From assembly GCA_023212645.1 (NCBI GenBank), contig JALBYC010000006.1, positions 186,001-250,000 of the forward strand: 64,000 bases of DNA, read 5' to 3'. Every line of letters begins with the position of its first letter. The stretch's first letter is position 1. A program made the position numbers and the translations under genes. Shown one piece after another: positions 10,706-20,986 of the stretch. Under the pieces are notes generated by a model, which was not told where the DNA came from, did not search any database, and was given only the letters and a program-made list of their open reading frames with translations. Origin of the DNA: Farysia itapuensis. Its lineage: Eukaryota > Basidiomycota > Ustilaginomycetes > Ustilaginales > Ustilaginaceae.

Positions 10706-10829
10706 GCACGGGCTTTGTATCCAGCGAACAACAGCCATACACTAGAGAGCCAACCAGACTGCTGCTTGATCACATGCTGCTGAGAGAATTGTAGACCGGT
10801 AAATTGACTGTCATTGGCGCGAGAGCGAG

Positions 10830-12225
10830 TTATGTCAACTTGTTGGCCTTCTTATACAATGAGTCAATGACGTTGCCGACATGTTTCAGCGTGTCTAAGG
10901 TGACTTCGTATGTTTTCTAAACCGGGCGCAAAGCGTAAAGTGTCAGTGACAGTGATCCGCGGTCGAATGCGAGCCGGGCCTACTTACATCCTGAATTGGT
11001 TGATCGTAAACGACCAGACAGCCGGCACCTTGATCCAAGATGCCGTTGAACACCTTGTCGAGAATCATCTGGCTAAGTCTGTAGCACACAAATGTCAGTA
11101 TATCTGAGCATGAGGTAAACACGTGCACAGATCCACTTACTTGAGTTCGACTTCACGGACAGGTTGTCGTACTTCTTTGGCCACATGTGTGATTTCCACC
11201 CGCGAGTAAGGCTCGATGACTCGCAGCAGATTTTGCTCAAGAAGCGTGTCGTACAGTGCCGAAAGATGGTTTTTGACAATGGGATCGTTGGACAATTCGT
11301 CCCTGTATGTTCTGAGTGCCTCTTCGAAGCCCTCTAAGCTTCTGTCTTCGTGTGCTTTGGCGACCGACTTCATTGCGTCGACGTCTTTTCCGCCGTACTT
11401 TGTCGCGTGTTTGCCAGCAATGATGCTGTTGACATCGTCCGAGAGGTTGAGCATTATCTTGCACAGCAACATGTACTTGAGCGCCAAAGGTGCACGCGGA
11501 TCGTCTTGCAGCGCAAATCCTTCCAGGGTCTCGAAGAAGTACGAGTAGGCGGTGGTGTAATCTTTGTCTTCAGCGTGCAAAACGCCAGCCTGCAGGTCCA
11601 ATTGCGCCTGAAGTGTTGGTGGACAGTAGATCGAGTTGGCGGCTGTTCGTGCCGAGGTGAGCGCTGCTTTTGCTTTAGGGAAATTCGAGATAGCGTGGTT
11701 GACTTTCGACTCGAGCAGATGCACTTCTGTCAAAATCATCTTGTCGTCGAGTTTCTTCAGTTCTTTGAGCAGAGAATCGATCAGAGGCAACGCTTCGCGG
11801 TAGTTTTTGTTTTCAAAGTACAGTCCGATGAGTTTGGTTTCGAGGTTCTGCTTCAGGAAGATGCGCTTCTCTTCTTTGGCCCATTGGGCATTCTCTTTGG
11901 TCACTTGGATTTGAGTCTGTTTGGAGCCGGGAATGTCTTGGAAGTAGTCGATAAGAGTGCGCACCAGCTTGGCCGTCTTTGCTTTAGCAATCTGGCTCAT
12001 AAAGGTGCGCGAGGACCGGACCGTATCGGCGAGCGCATTGGCATTCTTTGTATCGCGATACAGTTCACCCAGACGTAGAAGCGCGGCTTCCTGCTCCTTT
12101 AGGAATGCCTCATCGGACTGTGCAGCCTGGTTGGACAAGAGATCTTTCAGGATCTTCTCGCCTTCTTGCACATTCCCGGCTTTGATCGCTTCATCGGCTT
12201 GCGCCACTGTCTGTGGTGCGGTCAT
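10830..12225 (-). CDS. RPN6: 26S proteasome lid subunit RPN6 (PSMD11)
   Basis: Three exons on the minus strand: 12225-11141, 11078-10988 and 10916-10830, with introns of 62 nt (11079-11140) and 71 nt (10917-10987). The joined frame codes for 420 residues, the normal length. The N-terminal two thirds are TPR-like helical repeats ([20 protein letters not shown] at the start), then the PCI domain: the junction reads [23 protein letters not shown], typical of RPN6, and the protein ends in [12 protein letters not shown]6 clamps the lid to the 20S/ATPase ring of the proteasome. Splice positions were set by reading frame and conserved PCI sequence. Intron 1 contains a CACGTG hexamer (11120-11125), probably chance. 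Confidence 0.95.
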
Positions 12226-12432
12226 GATGTTTGTTGATCAGAAGGGACTGGTCTGCAACGCGTCAGTGCAACACTCACACTACTTCTGGTGATCGACTTC
12301 CTCCACATTACCATTCTAACAGTCAAATTATGAAAATGGAAAATCCGAAACATGCTTTTGCGCTCCTTATTAGCGGTGCTCCTAGATGTCCTCTACCCAT
12401 ACTACTAATAGCTGATCTTGTTCGTGCCGTCG

Positions 12433-13830
12433 TCAAAGTCCACTTGACCAGCTCCATTCTCTGACGCCACGTTGCGCGAAGAGATCGCGGACGAAACTCT
12501 CATTTTGAGCGAGTTTTTGGTATGCGGCGTGTTGTTCCTTGTCATCGACTCGATAGAGCGCTTGTGTGCCCGCGCCAGCAGATAACGCGCGATAGGCGTC
12601 AATGGCACTATGGACGTGGTCGGGGTGGCTGAGACCCACGAGTCCCCTGAGTTGAGGTCGTGCTGAACCCTGATTCTGGGGAAGTTCCGAGCCGCGGAGT
12701 CCGTAGGCAAGTGCAGTGAGTGTGAGCGAGCTGCCGTCTCGTGTCAGGCTGACGCTGGCTTCGCGAGTGACTGCTTTTAGCGCCTCGCTGGCCGGATGCC
12801 AAGGCGGCGGATTACCATCTGTGAGCAAGCCCATGGAGAACGGTGAGCCGTTTACCAGCACTGGAGGTTTCCAGTGTAGGTCAGGCAGTGCAGAGATTGT
12901 CTCGGCCCGTGGGTCGTCTGCGAAAAGCTTGGCCCAGCCAGGCAGAACGTCCGAGTGCAGACAGTGATTCGAGTAGCTCAAGATCATGTCGAGGGGTCGA
13001 AACGGTGCGTTGGTCGCCACTAACCGCGACAAGCGCAGCAGAACTGGGAGCGGGTAGCCCGAAACACCGACGTAGCGGATCACGCCTTGGTCCTTGAGCC
13101 GGAACAGCGCTCGTACGGCGTCTAGAACTTTTTCGTCTCCCAAGCCGTGGATCCGAGAGGCGGCTTCGAGGGAAGATGCCAGACCTAGCGAGGTCAGAAC
13201 CTGCTCTCGACTCTGATCCATCCCGACAGATGCTGGGTCCATGAGTCCTGCGACGACACCACTTTCCCAGCCATCGTGGTGGCTACGTCCCACTTTCTCC
13301 GACACGAACTCGGCATCGTGCATAAGCGCTGCATCCAAGTACTCCGTCCGGAGTCTCTGACAACTTGCCCGAACACTGCTGTCGACTTTGGCGGGACTGT
13401 AGTCGAAGTGCTGTGCGTCTGGGCCGTACCGCCCGCACTTTGTGACGAGGTAGTACGACGACCGGGGGAATTCCGGCTTTAAGCTGGTGAGAATGTTACC
13501 CAGCGTAAATTCCGAGGGGAAGTAGTAGGGTGATGTGTCGAAAGCGTTGATACCGTAGCGTAAAGCGAGGCGGACGGTGCGTATGGGTAGATCGGAAGCT
13601 AGCGTGTCGGCGTCGTTGTACATGTCTTGACCAAACACGCCTCCGCCGAACACAATGGGCGAGGCAAAGTCGTCCATCTCGCGTGCTGCTGTGGAGATCC
13701 CCTCCCTCCCTGCGCTGGGCTGGTGCCACGGGGCGGGCCCACCACGAAGTTCATCAACGGGCAAACTATCCAAAGCCGGCTGCTGCGGGAAATCCGAAAG
13801 CTTAGGCTCAACCGACGGGTACAGAGGCAT
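12433..13830 (-). CDS. ARA2: D-arabinose dehydrogenase (NAD+), aldo/keto reductase family
   Basis: Intronless, 465 residues, ATG at 13830. Aldo/keto-reductase barrel: IVFGGGVFGQ at the N-terminus, catalytic Asp/Tyr in INAFDTSPYY, Lys in LVTKCGRYG, and LDAALMHDAEF where many family members have the active-site His. IRYVGVSGYP and the C-terminal LGLSHPDHV-like segment complete the fold. Closest family by layout is yeast ARA2, which oxidises D-arabinose to the lactone in D-erythroascorbate synthesis. The first 50 residues are extra and rich in Pro. Substrate is inferred from family. Confidence 0.8.
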   Translation of the reverse strand: MPLYPSVEPKLSDFPQQPALDSLPVDELRGGPAPWHQPSAGREGISTAAREMDDFASPIVFGGGVFGQDMYNDADTLASDLPIRTVRLALRYGINAFDTSPYYFPSEFTLGNILTSLKPEFPRSSYYLVTKCGRYGPDAQHFDYSPAKVDSSVRASCQRLRTEYLDAALMHDAEFVSEKVGRSHHDGWESGVVAGLMDPASVGMDQSREQVLTSLGLASSLEAASRIHGLGDEKVLDAVRALFRLKDQGVIRYVGVSGYPLPVLLRLSRLVATNAPFRPLDMILSYSNHCLHSDVLPGWAKLFADDPRAETISALPDLHWKPPVLVNGSPFSMGLLTDGNPPPWHPASEALKAVTREASVSLTRDGSSLTLTALAYGLRGSELPQNQGSARPQLRGLVGLSHPDHVHSAIDAYRALSAGAGTQALYRVDDKEQHAAYQKLAQNESFVRDLFAQRGVREWSWSSGL

Positions 13831-14138
13831 CCTGTTGCCCAGCTACTTGGTAGGTCCTGTGGCACAAATCGTAGCCTGCACGCCACGGAGCCTGATGCAG
13901 AGTGTACAGACGAGTCAAAGCCTTGCAGTGTGGAATGAGTGGAGGCGCAAAACAGAAAAACGCCGGTGCGTCGGCGAGATTCCACCCGAGCACTACTGGA
14001 CACTTTCGGAAATTCGTTTGCGTCCAGCTATTACCAGCCATTGTCTGTCTCAATGATGCACAAAATACGGAAGCAAACAGAGGCATTGACGAACTACGAG
14101 AACTGGATTCATTGTGGTACAGGGAGTGTACAGGGATG
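13831..14138. other. Intergenic: ARA2 promoter and MAM3 3' flank
   Basis: 308 bp between two minus-strand genes. Open frames here are short and read as shadows. Nothing recognised. Confidence 0.5.
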
Positions 14139-16850
14139 TTACTGATGACCGAGCTGCTTGTCCTCGTCATCATCTTCCATCTCGTCAGGACTGGCGATGT
14201 TGGCACCTTCTTCAAGCTCGCTTTGAGCGAGCGGGTGAACGCCGCCTGGGGTAGTCACCGGGAGTGAATTGTTCGCCGGCACACTGGTGGCTCGCAGAGG
14301 TGTACTCTTGAAGCGACTGCCTCGGCTGCCGGACGGGGTTGTGCTTCGACTGGAGTCCCCAGTCCGATCGGCAGCGAAGGAGGTCGTCCGACCGCGCAGC
14401 AGGCTTTCGCCCACAATGGCAGTCGACATGCTACCGTCGGGAGCCTGGTGTCGAATCACTACGGGCTTGTTCGCACGAGGAGCGACCAGAGTGGGGTCCT
14501 CTCCCGAGAATGATTCAATCATGGGCGAGGCGGGCTGCGAGACGGAGTTCGGTGTAGCAGCAGTAATGTGTGAGACCGGCAGCTTGGGTGCTTCCTGTGC
14601 AGGTGAAGCAGTGTCATCGTCAGGGGTGTCCATGCTGAAGTAGCCAGTCGATGCATTGATGTCTTTGCTGTTCTTGCCAAAGTTGAATCGAGGCAACTGA
14701 ATCTTGGGACTGGTGGGCAACTTGGTCGCTGGCGCTGGCAATTGCAGCTGCTCGGCTCCGCTTGGCGCTTCAGCCTTCTCGTCCACCATGTCTTTGTGGC
14801 CGGGACTAGGCGGAGGGCTGATCTTGGCGAAATTCTGCTCTACTTCTGAGTCATATTCATCCAAGATCTCTTCGCCGATGAGCTCTTCCAGCACATCTTC
14901 AAGCGTGATGATGCCAATGGGAACATTCTGCTGCGCCATTTCGGTGGCCACTGCCTCAGCGTCGACGTCTGCGTCATCAGCCTCGGAGGGAAGGTCTTCG
15001 GTGTCAGGCTTGTGATGATGCAGGCGGCGGATGTGACGCGACCAGAAAGACTTCTTGATCTGGTGAGTGCTGAGCTGCTTCTCCTCGTCGATATCGCCCA
15101 AGTCCTCGACACGAGCAGCAGTGCCCTCTTTGGCGGCGCCGTGCTTTTTGCGAAGATCCTTGTCGCTACCTATGTCGACAAAGGAGCCGGGAGAAGATCT
15201 GCGAGTGCGAGACGAGACAATGGCCAGATGCGATCGACCTTCCTGGAAGACATTGAGCAAGTTGAGCAGCGGCTCATCAGCAGGTACGGTAGGCAGAGCG
15301 TTGATGACCATGTCGCGTACCGGCGTCTCATCCTCTGGGTCGAGCAACACACATTGCTTGACCAGCAAAGCGCCGACAATCTTCTTGCGCTTGATCGATT
15401 TTGTCGCCGGATCAGCCTTGCCGTTTGCGGCTCCATCCTTAGAAACGGCAAAGTCTTTCTCGTTGACAACACTACCGTTCAAGGTTCTCTGGTCATCCGA
15501 AGATGACTTGTTGGTTGCATTGGTGACACTGGTTTTTCGACTGAGTGCTCCAAAGATGCCGCCACCTTTGGTGGGCGTGACACTTCCACTACCGCTGCGA
15601 GTTTTGTTGACAGCGATTTCAATCTCTTGGTAGACCGGGATACGCGAGTGGCCTGAGCTTACGATTTGCTGCAAGGTCTCGTAGCCGAGTTTGGAGTCAA
15701 TCGAGATCATAAAGACCTGACCAAGGGGTGTCATGGCTTGCTTGACCACCTTCTCCTGCAGATCGAGCGCACCACCAACAATGGTGACCGTGTCATTGTT
15801 CAAGTCGCCGCGACCGGCAGAAGCAGCATGCAGGTTGACTAGCTCCTTGAGCTCTGCTCGTCGGTAGACGATACCGCTGTGTGCACCCAGAGTGTAATGC
15901 AGAACACGTGAAACGGGCCAGGCGATGGGCCAGAGGATGATGATGACGACACGAGTAACAGGCGCCATCTTGGCGCCGACCACCAGGCCGTAACGCGAGC
16001 ACACCGACTGTGGAATCAATTCGGCAAAAATTACCACCAGAACGATACTGACAATGACGGCTTGAACACCGCCACCCAGAAGAGGGTCAGCAATAATGGG
16101 TAGCGTCTCGTTGGTGATCATGTTGGCAATAAGCAGAGTGGTGAGCAGAAGATGACCGTCCTTGCGAATAGGCATGATTTTCTCGGCGTACTTCTTTTGC
16201 TGAGGAGTGCCCTGCACGGCGAGCACCTGCAATTGAGTCTCGTCTAGCGACATGTAGCCAAGAGTCAATCCAGCGAACAGACCCGAAAGCAAGACCAAGA
16301 TAGGAATCAGGAGGCCGTAGACGACCTTTTGAGTTTCCGAAAGAGAGGTTTCAGTGGAGGCACATTGCTCGTTTGCAGGGGTAGCTCGCTTCCAGAAACG
16401 CAGCTGGAAGATAGAGGGGTCGTGTTTGACGGGTGCCGCAAGTTGAGCGGTGCCGTGAGATGAATGACTTCGCTGAAGCTCTTGATAAAGACGATCTAGG
16501 AAATCATTTGCATGTTCCTTGGCACCCGAGACTGACTGACTCTTTGCCCAGTCAATGAAAGCGGATGGTTCAAGGCTAGAAAATTGTTCATACTGGGGGC
16601 TGTTCGGGACAGGACCCCTGCCAGAGTTTGTTATGAGTCGATCATTGTTCGCTATGTCGATTGCAGGAACCGCGGAAGCTGCGACTTGAGGATTGCAAGT
16701 GAAGGCAATGCAGAAGAAGACACAGTAGATAGCGATGCTGTAGCCGGAAAACAGGCGAGCCCAGAGAGAGCGGGTAGTGTGCTTTGTAGGAGAGTGGATG
16801 AAGGGTGTACAACCTTCAATGTCGGGGCCATCGTTTGCGGGACACTCCAT
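14139..16850 (-). CDS. MAM3: CNNM/CorC-type metal homeostasis protein (MAM3 homologue)
   Basis: 903 residues from the ATG at 16850; the open frame continues upstream only to a TTG. An N-terminal hydrophobic segment (residues 35-60) may be a signal sequence/anchor. The DUF21/CNNM transmembrane domain follows (residues about 185-360, with LLSGLFAGLTLGYMSLDE and the FAELIPQSVCSRYG motif). A CBS pair comes next: TPLGQVFMIS and SGHSRIPVYQ begin CBS1, which is split by roughly 75 low-complexity residues before KIVGALLVKQ; CBS2 ends with IGIITLEDVLEELIGEEILDE. The tail is disordered, Ser/Thr/Pro-rich and acidic at the end. Yeast Mam3 sits in the vacuolar membrane and affects manganese/magnesium handling and mitochondrial morphology; the same place is inferred. 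Confidence 0.88.
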   Translation of the reverse strand: MECPANDGPDIEGCTPFIHSPTKHTTRSLWARLFSGYSIAIYCVFFCIAFTCNPQVAASAVPAIDIANNDRLITNSGRGPVPNSPQYEQFSSLEPSAFIDWAKSQSVSGAKEHANDFLDRLYQELQRSHSSHGTAQLAAPVKHDPSIFQLRFWKRATPANEQCASTETSLSETQKVVYGLLIPILVLLSGLFAGLTLGYMSLDETQLQVLAVQGTPQQKKYAEKIMPIRKDGHLLLTTLLIANMITNETLPIIADPLLGGGVQAVIVSIVLVVIFAELIPQSVCSRYGLVVGAKMAPVTRVVIIILWPIAWPVSRVLHYTLGAHSGIVYRRAELKELVNLHAASAGRGDLNNDTVTIVGGALDLQEKVVKQAMTPLGQVFMISIDSKLGYETLQQIVSSGHSRIPVYQEIEIAVNKTRSGSGSVTPTKGGGIFGALSRKTSVTNATNKSSSDDQRTLNGSVVNEKDFAVSKDGAANGKADPATKSIKRKKIVGALLVKQCVLLDPEDETPVRDMVINALPTVPADEPLLNLLNVFQEGRSHLAIVSSRTRRSSPGSFVDIGSDKDLRKKHGAAKEGTAARVEDLGDIDEEKQLSTHQIKKSFWSRHIRRLHHHKPDTEDLPSEADDADVDAEAVATEMAQQNVPIGIITLEDVLEELIGEEILDEYDSEVEQNFAKISPPPSPGHKDMVDEKAEAPSGAEQLQLPAPATKLPTSPKIQLPRFNFGKNSKDINASTGYFSMDTPDDDTASPAQEAPKLPVSHITAATPNSVSQPASPMIESFSGEDPTLVAPRANKPVVIRHQAPDGSMSTAIVGESLLRGRTTSFAADRTGDSSRSTTPSGSRGSRFKSTPLRATSVPANNSLPVTTPGGVHPLAQSELEEGANIASPDEMEDDDEDKQLGHQ

Positions 16851-17399
16851 TAAAGTAAAGAAGTGGATAAGTTGCAAGAAGTATGAGAACTCTGAGGGGG
16901 TTCAAGGTATGAGAGGTGTGCCAAAGGCAGAGATTGTGGTGGAAGTGGAGACAGGCGCAGCGGAGCGCGTTTGAGTTATATCTGATAGAATTGCGCTAAG
17001 CTAAAATCACAAATCATCGAATCATCCGCGTGACTGTGGCTGTCCGCAGTGCGCGAAACTCAAATGCCGTCCTAGTTCGACCTGCTTCTCTTTTCAAAGT
17101 GTGGACCGCTGCTCTCTCCACTTTCCGCAATACCATCCGCCGGGCGCGGCAACGACCCGAAGGTCGCATGCAGATTGACATAGGTCGGGTGGCTTGCTCA
17201 ATCACAAAGCTGCATCTGACAAAAGCTTGGCACAGCCCAGGCACAGAGACCCTGTTTGCTTGGCCAGGATTTGTGATCCGCAAACGATCAAAATGATATA
17301 AATGATCAATGACGAATCGTGCGTCCATAGCCTAACAATGATTACGTTCTATTTTCGATACTTTGTGACTGCACAAGAGACAACGTAGGTACGCAGGTG
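16851..17399. other. Intergenic: MAM3 promoter and 3' flank of the small gene
   Basis: 549 bp between two minus-strand genes. No convincing coding frame, tRNA or repeat. Short opposing frames are uninformative. Confidence 0.5.
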
Positions 17400-17855
17400 T
17401 CATAGGCCTGCTGCTGTTGCAGCCTTGGACAAATCGTTGCAGAACTTGTCGTTGGTCGCCTCTGTTCGCATTTGAGAGACGGATGGTCAGTCTGTGTACC
17501 ATAGCCTGTGTTACGTAGTGAGACTTACTCTTATTCGGCCCCCAAGCCGAACCGCCCGTACCAGGCGTGGCCTTGTAGACTTCTGCTTTTGCTGATGACA
17601 AGATGTATACGAAATATAAGAAACTGGGACAGGGGGCGTGGGCTTTGAAAACGTTGACTTACGTGCGGAAGATGCGCTGCTATCGGATGCCGAGGACTGC
17701 ACGGCCTTCCATCTGGCTTCTAGCCATCGTTCGGCCTCTTTGCCGTTGAATCCAGGACTCGTACCTTGAGCCTTCTTTACCGAAGCGGAAGCAGAGGATT
17801 TCGCAGCGTTGGGCTTTGCGTCAGCACCTGTTGAAGCACTGCCCGCCGACTGCAT
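17400..17855 (-). CDS. Small conserved-looking protein of unknown function, two introns
   Basis: Reconstructed from three minus-strand exons: 17855-17663, 17591-17529 and 17461-17400, with introns of 71 nt (17592-17662) and 67 nt (17462-17528), all GTAAGT...CAG and both phase 1. The result is 105 residues. It starts with an Ala/Ser/Lys-rich half, then GFNGKEAERWLEARWKAV, then PGTGGSAWGPNKKATNDKF and a short helix ending AAGL. No signal peptide or membrane segment. I do not recognise the family. The clean splice sites and preserved phase across three tiny exons are the best evidence that it is a real gene. An upstream in-frame extension starts only at TTG (17945). Confidence 0.65.
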
Positions 17856-18079
17856 AGCTATTTTTGCTCGACTGTGCCAATCGTCGTGGGTTTGGCACAG
17901 AAAGGGTGTTGATCTGCGCTTGGCTCTTTTCTCTCCGCAATCCAAAATTCAACACGGCACAGACACGCACTTTCGTACTTTCAGCTTTCAGCCTCTTACG
18001 ACCGATGGCTCAACGCACACTGCACATGTCAGGCAACAAATCATGCCATGGAAGGAAAAGTTGCTGAAAATTTCGTCTG

Positions 18080-18754
18080 TCATTTGTCTTGAAGTGAAGT
18101 CACCAGCCTATCAAACGATTCTGTCAGCAATGCCGGACAGTAAAGCCTATGCTTTGTTCTTGAACTCACCAATCAAGACCTTCTTCAAGACCTTCGCCCT
18201 TGGTCGCACAGCACTTGTAGATCGACCACTGACGGTCCTTGAGCTCGCTTAGACCGAGTTTCTCCCCAACCTGACCCTCGTCTAGCGCGCCCGGCAGATC
18301 TTGTTTGTTGGCAAAAATGAGCAGCTTGGATTCTTTGAGCTCTTCTTCGGACAGCATTGACAAGAGCTCTGACCTTGCCATGTCGAGCCTTTCTGTGTCA
18401 GATGCGTCAATAACGTAGATGATTGCTGATGTATTGGCGTAGTAGCACCTCCAATATGGCCTGTAGCGAAACGGATGTCAGTAACACAGCGTTGAAACGA
18501 CACACGGACATCCAAGCTTACCGAATCGACGTCTGGCCGCCGAGATCCCAAACTTGCAGCTTGGTGTTTTTATATGAGACTGTCTCGAGGTTGAACCCGA
18601 TGGTGGGGATGGTTGAGACCACCTCTCCGATTTGAAGCCGGTAGAGAATCGTCGTCTTTCCGGCGCTATCCAAGCCGAGCATGAGTATTCTCACTTCTTC
18701 GTTCTTGTTCCAGAACGCCAAGCGCGAGAACATGGATGAGAAAGTGACTCCCAT
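18080..18754 (-). CDS. ARL1: ARF-like GTPase ARL1
   Basis: Three exons: 18754-18522, 18460-18170 and 18107-18080; introns 61 nt (18461-18521) and 62 nt (18108-18169). Total 183 residues, the length of yeast Arl1. Met-Gly at the start is an N-myristoylation motif. P-loop GLDSAGKT is at residues 27-34, TIPTIGFN (switch I) at 48-55, [17 protein letters not shown] (switch II, strongly Arl1-like) follows, then NKQD and CCATKGEGL. The short last exon gives the end [11 protein letters not shown]1 recruits GRIP-domain golgins at the trans-Golgi. The start at 18754 was preferred to an upstream in-frame extension because it exposes Gly2. Confidence 0.95.
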
Positions 18755-19131
18755 GTCGGAAAAGGGGTCTAATGGCCGTCGCACTCGAGCAGAGAGATGC
18801 GAGCAGCGAGCCTTGAGTATGGAGCAGGCGCTGGCTAGAACACCGGCTTACGCTCGTATGCACGAGACCAACGGAGCTCAATGACTCCCGACGGCGGTCC
18901 GAGTGAGGATTGGACGAGAACGAGTGGCCAAGGCTGGGCGGTGATGAGAATCCGGATGAAAGGCAAGACAGCTTCATCTCCGGGCTAGAGTGGAGGCGCT
19001 AAGCGCGACAGCGCGACAAAGGGTCATTTTCACAATCTTACACACACGTGACGTTTTTTGATTTGCGCTTTGCCTTGATCCTCATGAGAACCATCCTTCT
19101 TTCGTGCAGACCTGATCATATACTTCTCATT
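18755..19131. promoter_or_regulatory. Shared promoter between ARL1 and SmE
   Basis: Head-to-head spacer of 377 bp. It contains TTCACAATCTTACA (19029-19042), a near-copy of the motif found at 2645 and 20609, followed directly by CACGTGAC (19045-19052). Confidence 0.5.
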
Positions 19132-19512
19132 ATGTCGGGGAGGAGCAAAGTATCAGTGCAGCCGATCAACGTGATCTTCAGGCACCTTCAACAACAGACA
19201 CGAGTATCACTATGGCTTTATGACAACGTCGACTTCCGCATCGAAGGCAAGATCATTGTACGTAAAACTCTCGTCGCGAAGTACGCCGAGAAAAGATGGA
19301 CTGACATGTCTTTGCAGGGTTTTGACGAGTTCATGAACGTCACATTAACAGACGCCGAAGAAGTATGGCTCAAAAAGGACAAGAAGAGAGTAGATCTCGG
19401 CAGGATCTTGCTGAAGGGTGACAACATTGTAAGTCCACCTTGTTCTGCCAATCTGTGTGCATAGCTGACCCGTGTTGCCCACTCACAGACCCTCATCCAA
19501 CCCGCTCAATGA
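19132..19512 (+). CDS. SME1: Small nuclear ribonucleoprotein E (SmE)
   Basis: Three exons 19132-19257, 19318-19428 and 19489-19512, each intron 60 nt and at a codon boundary; product 86 residues. Sm1 motif: [21 protein letters not shown] followed by [25 protein letters not shown]; Sm2 motif: [15 protein letters not shown]. SmE is one of seven proteins in the ring around U1, U2, U4 and U5 snRNAs. Intron 1 is stop-free in frame, so unspliced message would read through with 20 extra residues inside the Sm1 region; intron 2 contains an in-frame stop. Confidence 0.95.
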
Positions 19513-19605
19513 AACTCCAACCTCGTCCCCCATGTACCAACTAGCACAAGTGTAAGAATAGAAACGGCGATAACACATTCTCTTGATTGTGTGCGAGGTG
19601 GTGAC

Positions 19606-20508
19606 TTAGCGTCCGCCGTACTGTCCGTATCCGGGCCCGGCTGCAACCGCCGCAGCTGAGCCGCTGGCACCGCGCTGCATGGCCAGAGCATTACTATCGA
19701 CGTTCTTGCGATACTCGATCTTTTCCACCTTGACCTCTCCATCTATCAGCTGATAGACATACGTCACCACCACTGCTCCTTGAATATCGAGTACTGCACA
19801 TATAATCACGGTCAGCGTTTGTTCCATCGCACACCATTCTACGCTGTACTCACGGGCAAAGCTAGGGACAGGCCCGGGGGCCTCTTTGATGTCTTCGTCT
19901 CCGCCATTCTTTTCTGGCTCGGGTATCGCTGCTGTCTTGGCATCTTGTTTGTCGTCCTTTCCCTTATCTGCTGGCTTTTTGACATCCTTCTTGGTAGTCT
20001 TGTCCTGCTCTGTTTTCGTGGTGGCTTCAGTCTTGGCTTTTTCCGCTGCTGCTGCTATTGACGCTGGATCTTTGAGGGGCCAGATGGGGTGCCACGCACC
20101 TGTTGCACTACCTGGGTTGACAAAGAACCTGCCTTCAAGCTCAAAGGCTTCAAATCTGTGCGTGTGCCCGGTGAGGAGAATGTCGACATCCATGGATCGT
20201 GCCACTGCCGCTAGAGACTCGGTGTTGCCAGCAGGCACGACTTGGTGGCCATGAAGCACACCGATGCGAAGCGGCAGGTGGTTGAGCACTAGACTCGAGG
20301 GAAAGTGCGGGTTGTCATCATAATCTCCCTTGACCACATGCACATCTCCGGCAATGGTGCGAAGATAGTGTAGGTAATCAGTGTTGCAGACATTGCCTGT
20401 GCAGATGATCTGCTGAATCTTGCCGGGCACGAGAAGTTTCTTGAACTTGGCGGGCAGGTCATGCGCCCGAAATGGAATGTGCAAGTCCCCAATGACCAAG
20501 ACAAGCAT
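19606..20508 (-). CDS. VPS29: Retromer subunit VPS29
   Basis: Two exons, 20508-19854 and 19793-19606, 280 residues. The 60-nt intron (19794-19853, GTGAGT...TGTGCAG) is in frame and stop-free, so it is easily misread as coding; splicing restores [19 protein letters not shown], the conserved VPS29 core. Metallophosphoesterase-like fold: [14 protein letters not shown] start, GNVCN, VKGDYD, VLHGHQV and [11 protein letters not shown] charged, Lys/Glu/Ala-rich insert of about 65 residues lies between [10 protein letters not shown] and the second half, and a Gly/Ala-rich tail is added. VPS29 is a scaffold of the endosomal retromer with VPS26/VPS35; the insert resembles ones in other fungal VPS29 proteins. 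Confidence 0.95.
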   Translation of the reverse strand: MLVLVIGDLHIPFRAHDLPAKFKKLLVPGKIQQIICTGNVCNTDYLHYLRTIAGDVHVVKGDYDDNPHFPSSLVLNHLPLRIGVLHGHQVVPAGNTESLAAVARSMDVDILLTGHTHRFEAFELEGRFFVNPGSATGAWHPIWPLKDPASIAAAAEKAKTEATTKTEQDKTTKKDVKKPADKGKDDKQDAKTAAIPEPEKNGGDEDIKEAPGPVPSFAREYSVEWCAMEQTLTVIICAVLDIQGAVVVTYVYQLIDGEVKVEKIEYRKNVDSNALAMQRGASGSAAAVAAGPGYGQYGGR

Positions 20509-20986
20509 GATGGGTAAGGGGGTCGTGTATGAACAGCACGACAGTGTGGAGAGCACCAGAAGCGCGTCCCAACCCCTGCCAGCCTCCAGGCCTCCATCAC
20601 GTGCCGTCTTCGCGATCTTACATCTCACCTTCGAATGCCGATCTGCCGACATGTGCACATGCTCTCCGGACTCCAGAGTGGATCCTGACCGTCCATGCAG
20701 GGCTTCCTGACCAGCACAGCTAGTGTATGAGGAGCTTGGAAAGGCAGTTGTAGTCCTAATTGCTTCTTGTGCGAGTAAATTTGTGTTGCGGAGTACGTTG
20801 ACGACCCTGAGTGGAATAAATCCAAAGTCGTACCGTCACAGTTGGCAGCCACCACCTTTTTCGCCATCAGGTCTGCGACACCTTCCCAAACCCCTTCACC
20901 CTGTTCGCACCAGCTTTCACTCCGGTAGATGAACGAAAGAAGCGTCGCTTGATTGGTGCACGAGCTGCCCAAGCCCTTTGCCCACT
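20509..20986. promoter_or_regulatory. Shared promoter between VPS29 and SET1
   Basis: Head-to-head spacer of 478 bp. It holds TCACGTG (CACGTG at 20598-20603) and, 5 nt on, TTCGCGATCTTACA (20609-20622), the same 14-mer as upstream of the nucleoporin gene. Confidence 0.5.

Noticed and set aside
11120..11125. CACGTG in RPN6 intron 1
   Set aside because: Lies within an intron and lacks the AC that follows the promoter copies; a single hexamer is expected by chance.
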